A DNA stretch of 60,634 nt from Fragilaria crotonensis (GCA_022925895.1 JAKSYS010000367.1:1-60634), one strand, 5' to 3'. Numbered from the stretch's first letter, positions 21,395 through 31,155 are shown. Numbers and translations are program-made. Notes: generated by a model not told the origin, from the letters alone.

Positions 21395-22480
21395 GTTTAT
21401 CAGACCCATCGCTCTGGATGATGACGGACGAGGTCATCTGACGATTTCGATGGCAATGTACATGCTCTTAGTGAATAGGGCTGCTCCCTTCGCTCGCGTC
21501 GAGTGACTCGTCAGCTGTGCCCAGGCATGCGTTGAACTGCCATAAAAATTACCCGTTGAAACCAGTGAACCATAACATGCGAGATGGTGCATGTGGCCTG
21601 AATCGGAATGAGGTGATTCGCTGATCCCCATTCAATTTGTCGAACCGATCTCGACAACCGATTGATGGATTGATCACATCCATCCTTCGATCCGTACCAT
21701 CGCGGATGAAAGATTCATACATCGCCCGTTAGGCAAGAGTATATATTATACAGTACGAATGATTATACTCGCACTGGCGTAATACGTGATCTCCGTTGAA
21801 CGCATCCAACAGGGATTGACCCCGGAACTTCAGGGAGGGTCCTTGATCGCTCTTTCGGTTCTCTCCCGGTTTTGAGTTCTACGCCGACATGGATATCCTG
21901 CAATGCGCACAGCCTTTTGCCGTATCGGGTTCTACGAACAGGCTGCACAAGCCCTCGTCGAGGACCAGGGCACCAACTCCTATAGGAGATCAGACTTCTG
22001 TCTGATGACAAGATCGAAAGACGCCCCGGAGGAACGATTCCTCCACCCAACGGGCCGCCGTTGGACCCGCGCAGGTCCAGAACCGTTCTACCTTCTCCGT
22101 CAGGCACCAGGTGCCTCGGAGTTGTACAGTGGTCATCGCAAACGTTACGCTCGACAACATTTGCAGCATTTGCGAATATCGTGAGTACGAATCCACCACA
22201 AGTATCCTGATGACTTGCCCGTCATCAACTTGAAGGACTGGCCGAAAAGGATAGAAGCCATCGGCAAATGCCCGCCCACGCTTGGTGGTTGAAGAATATA
22301 AAATCCTGCTAGCGTACACCATTTGTGAGACCGAGGCGATTGCGCCAGATGAGGAGAACTTCCCAACAAGTGCAAGACGAAATGATAGCGACGGCAGATC
22401 CTGTCTACCTTGTCAATCGTAAGAAGGTAGGGTACAGGGTCTTGCTCGCGTATCACTCGTAAAGGCCCTGTCTGGACGAA
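21395..22480 (+). other. Copia-2 leader region
   Basis: The primer-site-like sequence GTTTATCAGACCC is at 21395-21407. The rest has no recognised coding content; short frames on both strands look accidental. Confidence 0.5.
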
Positions 22481-22499
22481 TGACAAACCAGCGCGGAAA

Positions 22500-22830
22500 C
22501 TGGAGATGGTAGGATGGCCTATTAAAGCTTCTACGGCCATTACTTGGGCCCGCCGCATGGCCACGATGGCCGAAGACAAGCTGGAGTATACAGTCTACCA
22601 CAGCGAGCAGCGTCGCTCGAATTTCGACAAATACGTGCACAAGCAGCAGCACTTGGTGTTGGAAGGCTTGATAGAGCACGGACATGTGGGTATTGATCCA
22701 CATTCGAAGGCTCGACACTTGTCTTGTTGATGGTATCAAAACCGACAAGTTTGATGCCGTCAAACTCGCATTACATCTGTGGAAATGTTGCGTTCCGACT
22801 TTGAAGAAGCGTGCGTAACTTTATCCCTGG
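22500..22830 (+). pseudogene. gag: Copia-2 Gag remnant
   Basis: Around 22560-22730 the translation reads like the Gag core of another diatom copia group, with Tyr-Val-His-Lys-Gln-Gln-His, Leu-Glu-Gly-Leu and Gly-Ile-Asp blocks. After a stop the other frames give Asp-Gly-Ile-Lys-Thr-Asp-Lys-Phe-Asp-Ala (about 22733-22765). The identification rests on my memory of these blocks and is moderate. Confidence 0.6.
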
Positions 22831-23339
22831 TCTACATTTGCCAGACTTCGAAGAAAGGATCTTGCTTCCAAGCGCCTCAAGTGTGGCATGGCGCGAGTGA
22901 TAGTGTGATAACGAAGCGCAAAGAGAGCGACGTGCCGTCAACCGCTAGATGTCCCAATCGGCGATGCAACTGAAGAAGACCTCGGTTGCAGTAATGACAG
23001 CACTCTCTTTTCACAGGACTCCGGCATGTCAGCCGATGAGCCTTGCAACGTGCAAACAATGGCACCAGCAATCGCATGAACGCGGCGCTCACGCGCCAGA
23101 AGAAAGTCTCTAACGAAGAGCCCAAGAAGTGATGCTGTGCACGCTTGGCCGCCATTCGAACGTTGGGATTGCTCGACAAGTCGGTTGCCCATGAATCTGC
23201 ATCCGACCACTGTGCCATAGTAGGCAGTAATTGTTTAGTAGTCCGTGACTACGATCGTCAGATAAAACGTGTCGGGTTACAACACATCAGGTCCTGTCGC
23301 CACGGATCTTTAAACTGTTTCGGCGGCGCTCGCGTTTGA

Positions 23340-23640
23340 TGATTTCGTAAGCGGTGAAACAGTGATTCGTCTCATGGTTCATCAGGCGATACATATCCCT
23401 GATATCGCACCGAATGATGTTATTCTTGTGAACAACATTCCTCGTTTCTTAACCGAAAATGGCAATGACCTGACACACTCGTTGCTGGTGATTCCCACCG
23501 CTGACGACACCTCCGCCCCGTACGTGTCTCCGCTCTCGGTGCGCGGCGTCACCTTGACCTTTCGGACGCGACAGTCGCCCATTGAAGCATATGGGACGCT
23601 CCTCATGTTACGCTCACGGGCGAAGATCTCCCGTGGGACC
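23340..23640 (+). pseudogene. pol: Copia-2 protease-region remnant
   Basis: The frame from 23362 reads Val-His-Gln-Ala-Ile-His-Ile-Pro and then Pro-Arg-Phe-Leu-Thr-Glu-Asn and Leu-Ser-Val-Arg-Gly-Val-Thr. These blocks follow the protease active site in some diatom copia Pol proteins. The active site itself is not visible. Confidence 0.6.
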
Positions 23641-23692
23641 CCTATGACAACGTTTTCACCGACGAGGAAGCTGCCTCACGAAATACCTGTTG

Positions 23693-23842
23693 GAAACAGG
23701 GGACCGAATCGGAGCACCGCCACCGTCCAGGCGACTACTATGCTCGGTTTCCAACATGTAATTCGCTCGAAACAGGGGACCGAATCGGGGCACCGCCACC
23801 ATCCAGGCGACTACTATTCTCGGTTTCTAACATGCATTCGCT
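23693..23842 (+). repeat. 76-bp tandem duplication inside Copia-2
   Basis: Two units start at 23693 and 23769 with GAAACAGGGGACCGAATCGG and differ at a few positions. The duplication sits between the protease and integrase remnants. Confidence 0.88.
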
Positions 23843-24114
23843 CGCAAGCGAATTACAGAATTATAACGAGGACTCGATGCGACGCGCGACTGCATCGCTT
23901 CGGTCGTTGCTCGCCGGAAAGCCATTTGGTCCTCAACGCTAGTTGGCAAGGGATTGGGGAATTAACATGCAAACTGCGAAGCGTATGCTGTACCATATAC
24001 ATGACGACTCGTCAATGTGCTGGCGTAGTACTACGCACCACCGTACTGCATCCGATGCTGTCACGTCGGCTCTGCACTAACGTCTATCAGCTACGGTACC
24101 TGGTACCGTTGTCA

Positions 24115-24390
24115 TTCACATCGCCTGATTGCTTCTTCACTGACACTCTGATATTGAATACTACTAATTCGCGAAGGAATTGTAAATATGTACAAGTATT
24201 CGCAACGTCCGATGGCTGTGTCGTGCGTACTGTGTACACCATGATGAAAACGGACCACGGAGCCACACACGCTGTGGTCAAAACCTGCGGAGGCCGCAAT
24301 CAGACAATGGAAGAAGGGTGTCGGGAGGCAAACGATTCGATCCGGTACGCCCAAGCGCCTTTGGGATGATTGCCTGGAATGAGAGGCGTA
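24115..24390 (+). pseudogene. pol: Copia-2 integrase remnant with internal deletion
   Basis: Near 24125 Phe-Phe-Thr-Asp-Thr-Leu with Gln-Val-Phe-Ala-Thr-Ser-Asp-Gly gives the first catalytic Asp region. Near 24293-24385 another frame gives Ala-Ile-Arg-x-x-Lys-Lys-Gly and Gly-Thr-Pro-Lys-Arg-Leu-Trp-Asp-Asp-Cys-Leu. Only about 60 bases lie between, too few for the second Asp region, so the core is deleted. Confidence 0.72.
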
Positions 24391-25139
24391 TGTTAGATTT
24401 CTAACCACGCACGACATCTGTAAACTTGACGGGTGAGGCCGTTTCCAGCGGCTGAACTGCTGTCGTACCACCATTTGCGCTGTTCGAGTGCATCGCTGGT
24501 GTTGGGCCACGATTTGGGCCCTGATATCCAGAAAGGTCCCGCCCGCTATGACAAGGAAAGTCCTTACTAAGCGGAATGGCCAAACGGTTTATTGTTCGAC
24601 TGTTCGCTTGTTGACGCCAGACAAATTGGCGGACGAGTCGATGAAGAAACAAAGTGCGAGGACTTTACGGAGAAGGCAAACTCGATTCTAGGGACGAATA
24701 CAAATGTGAGGATTTTGCGACAAACCCAGGATTTGTTGACCTAGAGACTCTGCCTAACATTCTCGAATTACGTCGATGATGATGACGGCGAAGTGTCTTG
24801 AGTTCCTGACGCCGATGATGAGCCTGGTGCTGACACGTTCAATCAGTCTATTAGGGCCGAGGTGACTCTGCCAAACGACGATAAGATATTGAGTGCAAAG
24901 GTTCAAAGCTGACAGGTTGCACTTGCTTGATGGAAGTCCTGTTTGAAGGGCGAACCACAATCTGATCTTGCTTGGACACTCGAACTTTTAATGTTGAGTT
25001 CGCCGACGGCCAAACGGCAGAACTATCGGCCAACGTGATGATGCAGAAGACGTATACAATGTGCAACACAGAGGGCAATCGATTTCTCCTGCAGAAGGGG
25101 ATTGTTCATCATGAAGAAGACGGTTCTGCGGTCTAACTT

Positions 25140-25350
25140 GCAGATATGCTCGTCCAGCACGGATTGAATCGCCATCATCGCGAAACGACAAAGGGTTGGC
25201 AACTCTATGTCGAATGGAACAAGGAAGCATTTGTTCATGAGAACAACTCGCGGACTTGGAAGAGTCCAATCCCGTGGAGTTTGCTGACTATGCAATCGCT
25301 CAAGGAATCAAGAGCGAACCTGCTTCGCGTGGTGGGTCCCATTCACAATT
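25140..25350 (+). pseudogene. pol: Copia-2 chromodomain-like remnant
   Basis: Thr-Thr-Lys-Gly-Trp-Gln-Leu-Tyr-Val-Glu-Trp (about 25180-25220), then in another frame Glu-Glu-Ser-Asn-Pro-Val-Glu-Phe-Ala-Asp-Tyr (about 25259-25290). This matches the Copia-1 and -3 segment between integrase and RT. Confidence 0.7.
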
Positions 25351-25853
25351 AAAGCGGCGCGATCGGATAATTGCGACTATAAATAACCGATACTACAAGC
25401 GGGTGCATAAATTTGGACTCGAAGTTCCAAAACATATGAGGATTGCACCCGCGTCGACCTCGAAAACGGTAACATTTTATGGCGGTATGCCTTTCGGACT
25501 GAGATGACTAAGGTGCGAATAGCCTTTCAGGTAATGAGAGGTGACTCGAACCTCCTCCATTTTTGGGAAGACCCACTGCCATCTTGTTTTGATATTCAGA
25601 TGGACGTCGAACGGAAAGCTTGCTTGGTGGCCGGCGGCCACGTGACGAAATCGCAGCCTACGTATGTGGCATACGCAAGCGTTCTTTCAAACTATTGGCT
25701 GATCTCAACGACTTAGAGGTGACAGTTGCCAACATTGAAAATGATTACCTGACGGCACCAGAGAGTGAGAAGATCCGGTGTCGACTCGGTCTGTTATTTG
25801 AGGCCAATGCTGAAATAGCGGCAGCAATTGTTCGGGCACTATACAGTCTTTGA
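25350..25853 (+). pseudogene. pol: Copia-2 RT remnant
   Basis: Pieces in several frames give Arg-Asp-Arg-Ile-Ile and His-Lys-Phe-Gly (about 25360-25420), Gln-Met-Asp-Val-Glu-Arg-Lys-Ala-Cys-Leu-Val-Ala-Gly-Gly-His (about 25600-25640) and Asp-Leu-Glu-Val with an Asn-Asp-Tyr-Leu-Thr-Ala-Pro block (about 25710-25760). I cannot find Tyr-Val-Asp-Asp, so the catalytic palm is missing or erased. Confidence 0.72.
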
Positions 25854-26429
25854 ACTGCTGATGCAGATTTCATGTATCGTTTGGCCGACTACATGATTGC
25901 GGCGTTTGGGCTGAGGATCATGCGTGGCAGATCCGGATGCGTGTCTAAGGTCTACCTCTATTTGCGACCCTGAGTTTTACTTGGGTACGACGTTGTGAAA
26001 TGCCACCACGTTGCCGAACGGAGTGCAACGTTGGGCGATGAGCGAGTTCGTCCAGTGAGTACATCCACGAGGCCGTGCACAAACGTTCAGAAGTTCCATG
26101 ATGTAAACTTCCCCACGCGGCATTGGATATAGCAAGCAGAGACCGTTCCTTCCAGCTATGTGCCTGGAGTCGATGTTACTAGCCCGTTGTTGGACGCGAC
26201 CTCTCTTCGTTCTCCCAGACGCAGATTGGTGTTCTGCGATGGTGCATTGACTTGGGGCGAATCGATATCACAACTGAGATGTCGGAGTTGTTGTTTTTGT
26301 CTTGCTCAAGCGACCTCGTGACGGCCATTTGACCGCTGTCTTTTATACTTCGCGACTATCTCAATACGAAGAAATACAACGCAAGGACTGCGTTCGACCC
26401 GACGTATCTCGTGATAGACATGCCCTCGT

Positions 26430-26989
26430 CTAAGTAATGCGATTGGAAGCAATGTTACGGGAACGTGAAGGAGGCGAAACCTCCGAATACGCCGGAGCCA
26501 CAAGGGAAGCAGTAGATCTTTGCCTACTTGTGGATTCCGATCATGCCGGAGCTTCACGAACAGGTGAATTAGCTTCATCATCAACATGAATCAGCAGCCG
26601 CTGATTACGTGGTTCTTCTCAAGGAAACAGTCCACGATTGAGACTAGTGTCCTCGGGGCCAAATTCGTGGCAATGAAGCAAGGCATGGGTACTTTTGCAG
26701 TCTTCGCCACAGGCTCCGAATGATGGGTGTACAGCTATCCGGTCCCTCCTTCATTTGTTTGGGGACATGTGATACACAACACGCAACGACCCGAATCGAC
26801 TTTGAAAAAGAAGTCCAATTCCGTACGTAATCATACAGTTCGCGAGGCGGTAGCTCTGGGTGAATGTCTGACTGACATGTGTCAATCCACGACAACCCCG
26901 CGGACATAAGTATGAAGTTTATCCCAGGTGGACAGAAGTATGATCACCTTGTGGGATTGATCTTCTACGACCTTGCCGATCATCGTTGA
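26430..26989 (+). pseudogene. pol: Copia-2 RNase H and Pol C-terminus remnant
   Basis: Leu-Val-Asp-Ser-Asp-His-Ala-Gly (about 26525) marks the first acid of RNase H. Later frames give Thr-Ile-Glu-Thr-Ser, then Arg-Pro-Glu-Ser-Thr-Leu-Lys-Lys-Lys-Ser-Asn (about 26788) and a C-terminal Asn-Pro-Ala-Asp-Ile and Gly-Gly-Gln-Lys block up to the TGA at about 26989. Confidence 0.75.
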
Positions 26990-27136
26990 TAACCCCTCAT
27001 TGAGGTTCGAAGGGTTCTACGGGTTACCTTGATCGTCTTTGACGACTAAATATCACTTTGATCCGATGTTTCGTTTACATCTTGCTCGCTATATTACGAC
27101 GAACTAAGCGACTCGCCCGACTTCGTCTGATTAGTT

Positions 27137-27145
27137 CGAGGGGAC
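27137..27145 (+). other. Copia-2 polypurine tract
   Basis: CGAGGGGAC directly precedes the 3' LTR and is identical to the Copia-1 tract. Confidence 0.8.
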
Positions 27146-27289
27146 TGATTTATTGTATGCGTTGTACGGTACACGACTGTACAGTATGCGGTACAATAGC
27201 TCGATCTCACAACTTGACCTATCCCATGATCTATACCCGTTACTAGCATATCGTTGCACCGTCTCCCTTAGCACGTCTACTTTTACTCA
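27146..27289 (+). repeat. Copia-2 3' LTR, 144 bp
   Basis: Identical to 21251-21394 and followed by the CTCG TSD copy and the right side of the LINE-B hairpin module. Confidence 0.95.
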
Positions 27290-27348
27290 CTCGTACAGTC
27301 GAGTACCGCGGCAGCACGTTAAGTAGATTTTCGGTTTTTTTTTTTTTT

Positions 27349-27365
27349 AATATCATTTTAACGTG
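27349..27365. repeat. TSD of LINE-B, right copy
   Basis: AATATCATTTTAACGTG matches 10868-10884. It follows the T-run of LINE-B and continues directly into box 2 of LINE-C. Confidence 0.93.
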
Positions 27366-27403
27366 CTGCCGCTTCTTCCGGACTTAGAAGGTCGACTCGC
27401 ACG
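27362..27403 (-). other. LINE-C 3'-UTR hairpin module
   Basis: On the minus strand box 1 (CGTGCGAGTCGA) is followed by a CTTC/GAAG stem and box 2 (GCGGCAGCACG). The stem sequence differs from every other copy but still pairs. It faces the LINE-B box 2 (27308-27318) tail to tail. Confidence 0.82.
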
Positions 27404-27459
27404 ACTAGACATAATCCCTGTAGGATCACGTCCAGTAAATTCCATTCCACCGCTGTAAC

Positions 27460-28326
27460 CTACCGTATGGGATCAAAATACGACCGTATAGACCGCACAC
27501 CTGTAGTAGCATTCGTTCGTGCCTGTCGCATACTTTCTCTGAACACTGGTGCATTTGTAGCTAACCAATTGCGAGTGACCCATAACGGGCGTTGCATATG
27601 CTGGTGTTCTTCTCGATAAAGTAATTCTTGTATGCGAGGCTCCATCTGATTCCGATTGTTATATACCTCCCGTAATTCCCGTTGGATCTCATGACGTTCT
27701 GCTTGCGCTCGTGTCTCTATGTCTCGCCCGTGCACTTCCTCATTTCGTAATGTCCATAGCTTCTCCCACTGCTTCCATATTTTCGCAATAAACTGTTTCT
27801 GCCATGTCTCTCCGCTCCGACGATCCGCCGTGCCCGTTTGCTGACGCAGCCATTGATAATACTCCTCTTGTATCAGGCTCCACGCTGTTCCGAAACGTCC
27901 GTTTATAAGCTGTCGCCATCCAATTCGGTTTTGTTCTATAATAACTTCGCGAACATCAGTATGATACAACACTGGGGATACCAAAATATCGGGGTCATCG
28001 GTGCGCAGCCACTCTTGGATAGCCTCGTTCCATAAGTGGCGTAGTAATGGATATGTCTCTGCCTTGTCATGAAACATATTGATTTCTTGAAGAAACTTAT
28101 CTCGCCACCGCTGTCGACTCGCAGCTCCGCATTTTATAACATGGTCTCGATCCTCTGTCAAACAAGGACAACACGGGCATGCATGATGTCCTTTATCAAA
28201 TCGATTTAACCGTCCCAATGTCGGTAAGCACTCATGAACCATTTTTGTGATATGAACTCTTTCTTGATAAACAATTGCATGGACTTCCCGTGTACCCAAT
28301 TGATCGACTGCATGACGCCATGCTAC
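27460..28326 (-). CDS. LINE-C ORF2 C-terminal part: zinc finger and C-terminal domain
   Basis: A 279-codon frame (Met at 28299) is open a little further upstream, where Ala-Trp-Arg-His-Ala-Val fits the end of the post-RNase H linker. The zinc finger is Cys-Pro-Cys-Cys, His and Cys near 28135-28185. The C-terminal domain has Ile-Gly-Trp and Trp-Thr-Leu-Arg-Asn-Glu-Glu-Val-His-Gly. The protein ends Ser-Ile-Arg-Ser-Tyr-Phe plus four residues. The frame is intact but 5'-truncated, so it has no RT. Confidence 0.88.
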   Translation of the reverse strand, partial: VAWRHAVDQLGTREVHAIVYQERVHITKMVHECLPTLGRLNRFDKGHHACPCCPCLTEDRDHVIKCGAASRQRWRDKFLQEINMFHDKAETYPLLRHLWNEAIQEWLRTDDPDILVSPVLYHTDVREVIIEQNRIGWRQLINGRFGTAWSLIQEEYYQWLRQQTGTADRRSGETWQKQFIAKIWKQWEKLWTLRNEEVHGRDIETRAQAERHEIQRELREVYNNRNQMEPRIQELLYREEHQHMQRPLWVTRNWLATNAPVFRESMRQARTNATTGVRSIRSYFDPIR

Positions 28327-28569
28327 AGGTGTACCGTTTGTTTTACACGCAATTACACACCTGTGTTATGTCAAACACTTCTAAGTGTTTGGTCTGACAC
28401 TTTCATGTTGAATCACATTTCTCATCGTTCTCATTTTGATCCACCAATAAACACTTCCATGGTTATGCTGAACAACTATATGTATCAATTGTTCCATAGC
28501 TTCTGTCCTTTTTAACATTCAAGCACTACGTACTCTACAAGTTATCTCCCATCATCCTGTCATACTTCT

Positions 28570-28707
28570 CACAAAATCCTCTACTTTCTTTGTTGTCCAT
28601 TGATACACATTCTTTTCTGTTCAACACCCCAATTGCCTCACAAAATCCTCTACTTTCTTTGTTGTCCATTGATACACATTCTTTTCTGTTCAACACCCCA
28701 ATTGCCT
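28570..28707 (+). repeat. 69-bp tandem repeat, two units
   Basis: The units start at about 28571 and 28640 (ACAAAATCCTCTACTTTCTT) and are identical by eye. A unit of 69 bp is a multiple of three, so frames pass through, but neither frame is recognised. Confidence 0.92.
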
Positions 28708-28789
28708 CATGGCAGCCACCCATCTTGATCCCTTTCTCAATTCCTTCCTTATTTTTTGTGGTTACATCCTCTCTTCACCTTGGGGCATG

Positions 28790-28965
28790 CATGTCTCTGG
28801 ATGGAGGCATGTTGCTACCTGCACATTCCCGGTATTGTGGACAGACAGCATGTCTCTGGATGGAGGCACACTGTCCACTTGCACATTACCAGTAGCTAGT
28901 GTGGACAGGCATATCTCTGGATGGAGGCACGCTGTCCATTTGCACAGTCCCTGAGTCCCAATATA
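28790..28965 (+). repeat. 60-bp tandem repeat, three units
   Basis: CATGTCTCTGGATGGAGGCA begins units at 28790 and 28849, and a variant begins at 28910. Between them TGTCCACTTGCACATT-like sequence recurs. Inverted partners occur at about 29741 and 29904. Confidence 0.85.
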
Positions 28966-29029
28966 GTAGTGCCCTACACACAGTACATGTGGCGATGTGA
29001 GGAGATTGAATTGATAGAGGTTTTTGATT

Positions 29030-29105
29030 TTTCTGCAGGATTTGAACCCATAGCCTCACTCAAGAGGTTCCTCAACATGGAGGTTGAACCAACTACACTA
29101 TATAC
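29030..29105 (-). ncRNA. tRNA-like Pol III promoter pair (possible SINE or tRNA relic)
   Basis: On the minus strand TAGTGTAGTTGG (29089-29100) fits the A-box pattern, and GGTTCAAATCC (29038-29048) fits the B-box pattern exactly. They start 52 bases apart, suiting a class II tRNA. CCTC/GAGG inverted repeats between them could be anticodon and variable arms. The D and T stems are imperfect and no T-run terminator follows closely, so a SINE head or tRNA pseudogene is likelier than a working tRNA. Confidence 0.42.
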
Positions 29106-29678
29106 CGATCCCTATATAGATTGGGTTTGAACAGACTACTATATAAACTTTACAAATGTATATTGCCGTTGTGTACAATATGGATAGAATTTGAATAGTA
29201 CCTTGTGACACATGGTATTCAAAAAGTTCAAAGGACATGAATGTACTAAAGTAGGAAACACAGGTAAAAGGAACAGCATGAACATACTGGAAACCAACCA
29301 GCAACAATGCACAGCACGAGGAGGCACAAAAAATAACAAAACACACAAAGATGCATACGACACTATGAATTGAAAGACAAAGCACATTCTGGAGAGGTAA
29401 GCAAAGAACCAGCAATGGTCGTGAAGAAAGGTGCAAAATGTTCAAATAGAGAGCTCATCCTGAGGATTGCAGATAATACAGTAGCAGGAATAAAGCAGAA
29501 GAAGGAGTGCCGCTGTGCAGTGGCAGAAATCAACAGGCACTAGTGTTGTAGTAGATTGATCTGCAAAGTCTTTTTTGGTGACAACCTCAAGGAAATTGCT
29601 AACAACAATCATGACACTCTTTATTACAGCTACAGCACTGGCTCCAGTGATGACAATTCTGATGAAACTCTTGGCTTG

Positions 29679-30000
29679 TGATATGAAAGTGGACCCGCCA
29701 TCCAGTGGACTTAACTCTTTTATGCCTCTTGCAATCACCGGCATGCCTCCATCCAGAGACAGGCCGGTGCACAGCATAGAAGTGCACCAAGAGGAGAAAA
29801 GCCACACCTGGTGACCGCTTGTTGTTGCCAATAGAAGTCAAGGTGATATGAAAGTGAACCCGCCATCCAGTGGAGTAAACTTTAGATGCCTCTTGCAGTC
29901 CCCGGCATGCCTCAATCCAGCAGAGACAGGCTGGCCGGTGCACAGCACAGCAGGGCACCATGTCGAGAACAGCCACAACGGGTGACCATTTGTTGAGTTT
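29679..30000 (+). repeat. 165-bp tandem duplication, diverged
   Basis: Units start at 29679 and 29844 (TGATATGAAAGTG, then ACCCGCCATCCAGTGGA) and run to about 30000. Both contain a GGCATGCCTC...GAGACAGG stretch, the inverse of the 28790 repeat core. Confidence 0.85.
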
Positions 30001-30331
30001 GCGTTGAATTGAATTCAACGCGTTAGTTGGTGTTGAGTTGTAGATAGCAATGGAAAAATGGAAAACAGTGGAGTACCGTACTCTGGATACTAGTTAGCCA
30101 CAAGTACATCCATAGTTATTACAATACAAAACAAAATGGTGAGCAATGGACGATGTTACACCCAACGAAAAGGGGTTTTACGGCCACAGCTAAATGTTAC
30201 TACATCAACAGCTATGGTACACAAACGATAAAATGTTGATTGTACCATGGGATGGTGTGCATCTGTACTGGATAACAAAACAAGTACAAGGGATATAAGA
30301 CAAAGTCATACATAGTACAGAGGAAAAGATA

Positions 30332-30774
30332 TTACGCACTGTATTGACTAAAAAAATGGTACACGTACCAAATTCGACACATAAAACCCGCCACCTTCTG
30401 AGGCAGTGTAGGTATTCTTGTCGCTTCGGTATGATTCAATGGATCCTGAGGGCTTTGCAATTTCGAGTTGCAAAAGCGAGGAGAAGAGAACAAACCAAAG
30501 CAACTCTGCTGTCCATACCATGTTTTTTTAAATGCCGGGAGATGCATTGCTCATCACGCTGAATAATTGAATTATTTTTACATTGCCAACAGCATAAACC
30601 AAAAGGAGAAAATGTGAAAAGATCCCTAATAGGAAGCATGGGGTCTGCATCCTCTTGTGGAATGTCTTGAAGGACCATTGCCTTTCGTTTGGTGCTTGTT
30701 GTCTGAGACACATTAAAGTCCATGGTTTGTTGTGGTGGACAATGGAGTTGAGGGATGAATGATATGGCTTTCAT
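30332..30774 (-). pseudogene. zinc-finger-like family, copy 1
   Basis: The frame from 30774 reads Phe-Thr-Phe-Ser-Pro-Phe-Gly-Leu-Cys-Cys-x-x-Cys, then Ile-x-x-Asp-Glu, then His-Leu-Lys-Lys-His-Gly. The Cys-x2-Cys and His-x4-His spacing resembles a C2H2 finger. The frame ends near 30436, but similarity to copy 2 continues in another frame for about 20 residues. Its function is unknown. Confidence 0.6.
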
Positions 30775-30835
30775 TTGAATATTGGCGCACTGATTTTCAT
30801 ACTACAAGGGAGGTAGAGAGTGTGATGAATGCCAT

Positions 30836-30940
30836 GCCTCCCGTGGTATTAGTCCTTAAGTAAAAAGTCCCTCCCATGGCAAGGAAAATCCCTCCCGTGG
30901 TACATCTTCCTAAATAGAAGTCCCTCCCGTGGTATCAAGT
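30836..30940. repeat. short tandem CCCTCCCGTGGTA repeats
   Basis: CTCCC[GA]TGG recurs four times at roughly 25-50-base steps, just upstream of zinc-finger-like copy 1 and before the shared box at 30965. Confidence 0.75.
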
Positions 30941-30964
30941 AAATAAAATCATTCACGAATAAAA

Positions 30965-30994
30965 TTTATCTAGTTTGAACCCAGCCCCCTTAGG
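30965..30994 (-). promoter_or_regulatory. shared upstream box of zinc-finger-like copy 1
   Basis: On the plus strand it reads TTTATCTAGTTTGAACCC followed by a GCCCCCTTAGG core. Near-identical boxes are at 31860-31889 and 35354-35383, each upstream of a family member. On the minus strand it contains GGGTTCAAA, near a Pol III B box, so it may be part of a mobile element rather than a promoter. Confidence 0.65.
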
Positions 30995-31155
30995 GGCACG
31001 CATTTTGAGCCTTACGGTTCAAACGAGGCGAAAACCCGTTAATTAGGTTATATTTTATTTTATTGTTGCTTGATTCGGGATGGTTCATCCTTCAAAAGAG
31101 AAGCAACCTGTAATTTAGACACATATCGACCACAACATAGCTTGATGAGATCGGC

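Larger units (their letters stand above)
21251..27289 (+). mobile_element. Copia-2, non-autonomous copia with identical LTRs and decayed body
   Basis: The LTRs are 21251-21394 and 27146-27289 (144 bp, no difference seen), with TSD CTCG at 21247-21250 and 27290-27293, a primer-site-like sequence at 21395 and a polypurine tract at 27137-27145. The interior has recognisable Gag, protease, integrase, chromodomain-like, RT and RNase H remnants full of stops, and parts of integrase and RT appear missing. Its protein blocks differ from Copia-1 and -3, so it is from another lineage. Confidence 0.9.
21232..27318 (+). other. LINE-B 3' hairpin module, split by Copia-2
   Basis: Box 1 (CGTGCAAGTCGA, 21232-21243) is on the left of Copia-2 and box 2 (GCGGCAGCACG, 27308-27318) on the right. 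Discounting Copia-2 and one CTCG copy, the two sides meet as a seven-base stem GTACTCG/CGAGTAC with a short loop. The insertion therefore fell inside the stem-loop. Confidence 0.85.
10885..27348 (+). mobile_element. LINE-B, 5'-truncated, hit by two copia elements
   Basis: The pieces are 10885-10954, 18391-21250 and 27290-27348. The first starts within the RT thumb region (Gly-Arg-Glu-His-Asn) and reads up to His-Tyr-Lys, where Copia-1 is inserted. The frame resumes exactly at 18391. Copia-2 lies in the 3' UTR hairpin. The element ends in a run of Ts before the TSD copy. It carries the most complete C-terminal half of all LINEs here. Confidence 0.92.
10857..28326 (-). mobile_element. LINE-C, 5'-truncated, split by LINE-B
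   Basis: The 3' tail is an A-run on the plus strand (10857-10864) followed by 10865-10884. The rest resumes at 27366 after the inserted LINE-B and runs through the hairpin module to the coding part (27460-28299). Coding similarity fades near 28326, which I take as the 5' truncation point. I could not find a TSD for LINE-C. It is the oldest layer of the nest because everything from 10885 to 27348 is inside it. Confidence 0.85.
28327..30331. other. repeat-rich stretch without a supported gene
   Basis: It contains three kinds of tandem repeat (listed separately) and a tRNA-like box pair. No frame here has recognised protein homology. Confidence 0.5.

Noticed and set aside
28310-28360. TSD for LINE-C on its 5' side
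   Set aside because: I compared the flank ending at 10856 (GCGCTTGCAC) with 28326-28360 and found no convincing match.
28570-28965. CRISPR-like array
   Set aside because: The repeats are 60-69 bp direct tandems without unique spacers, in eukaryotic DNA.
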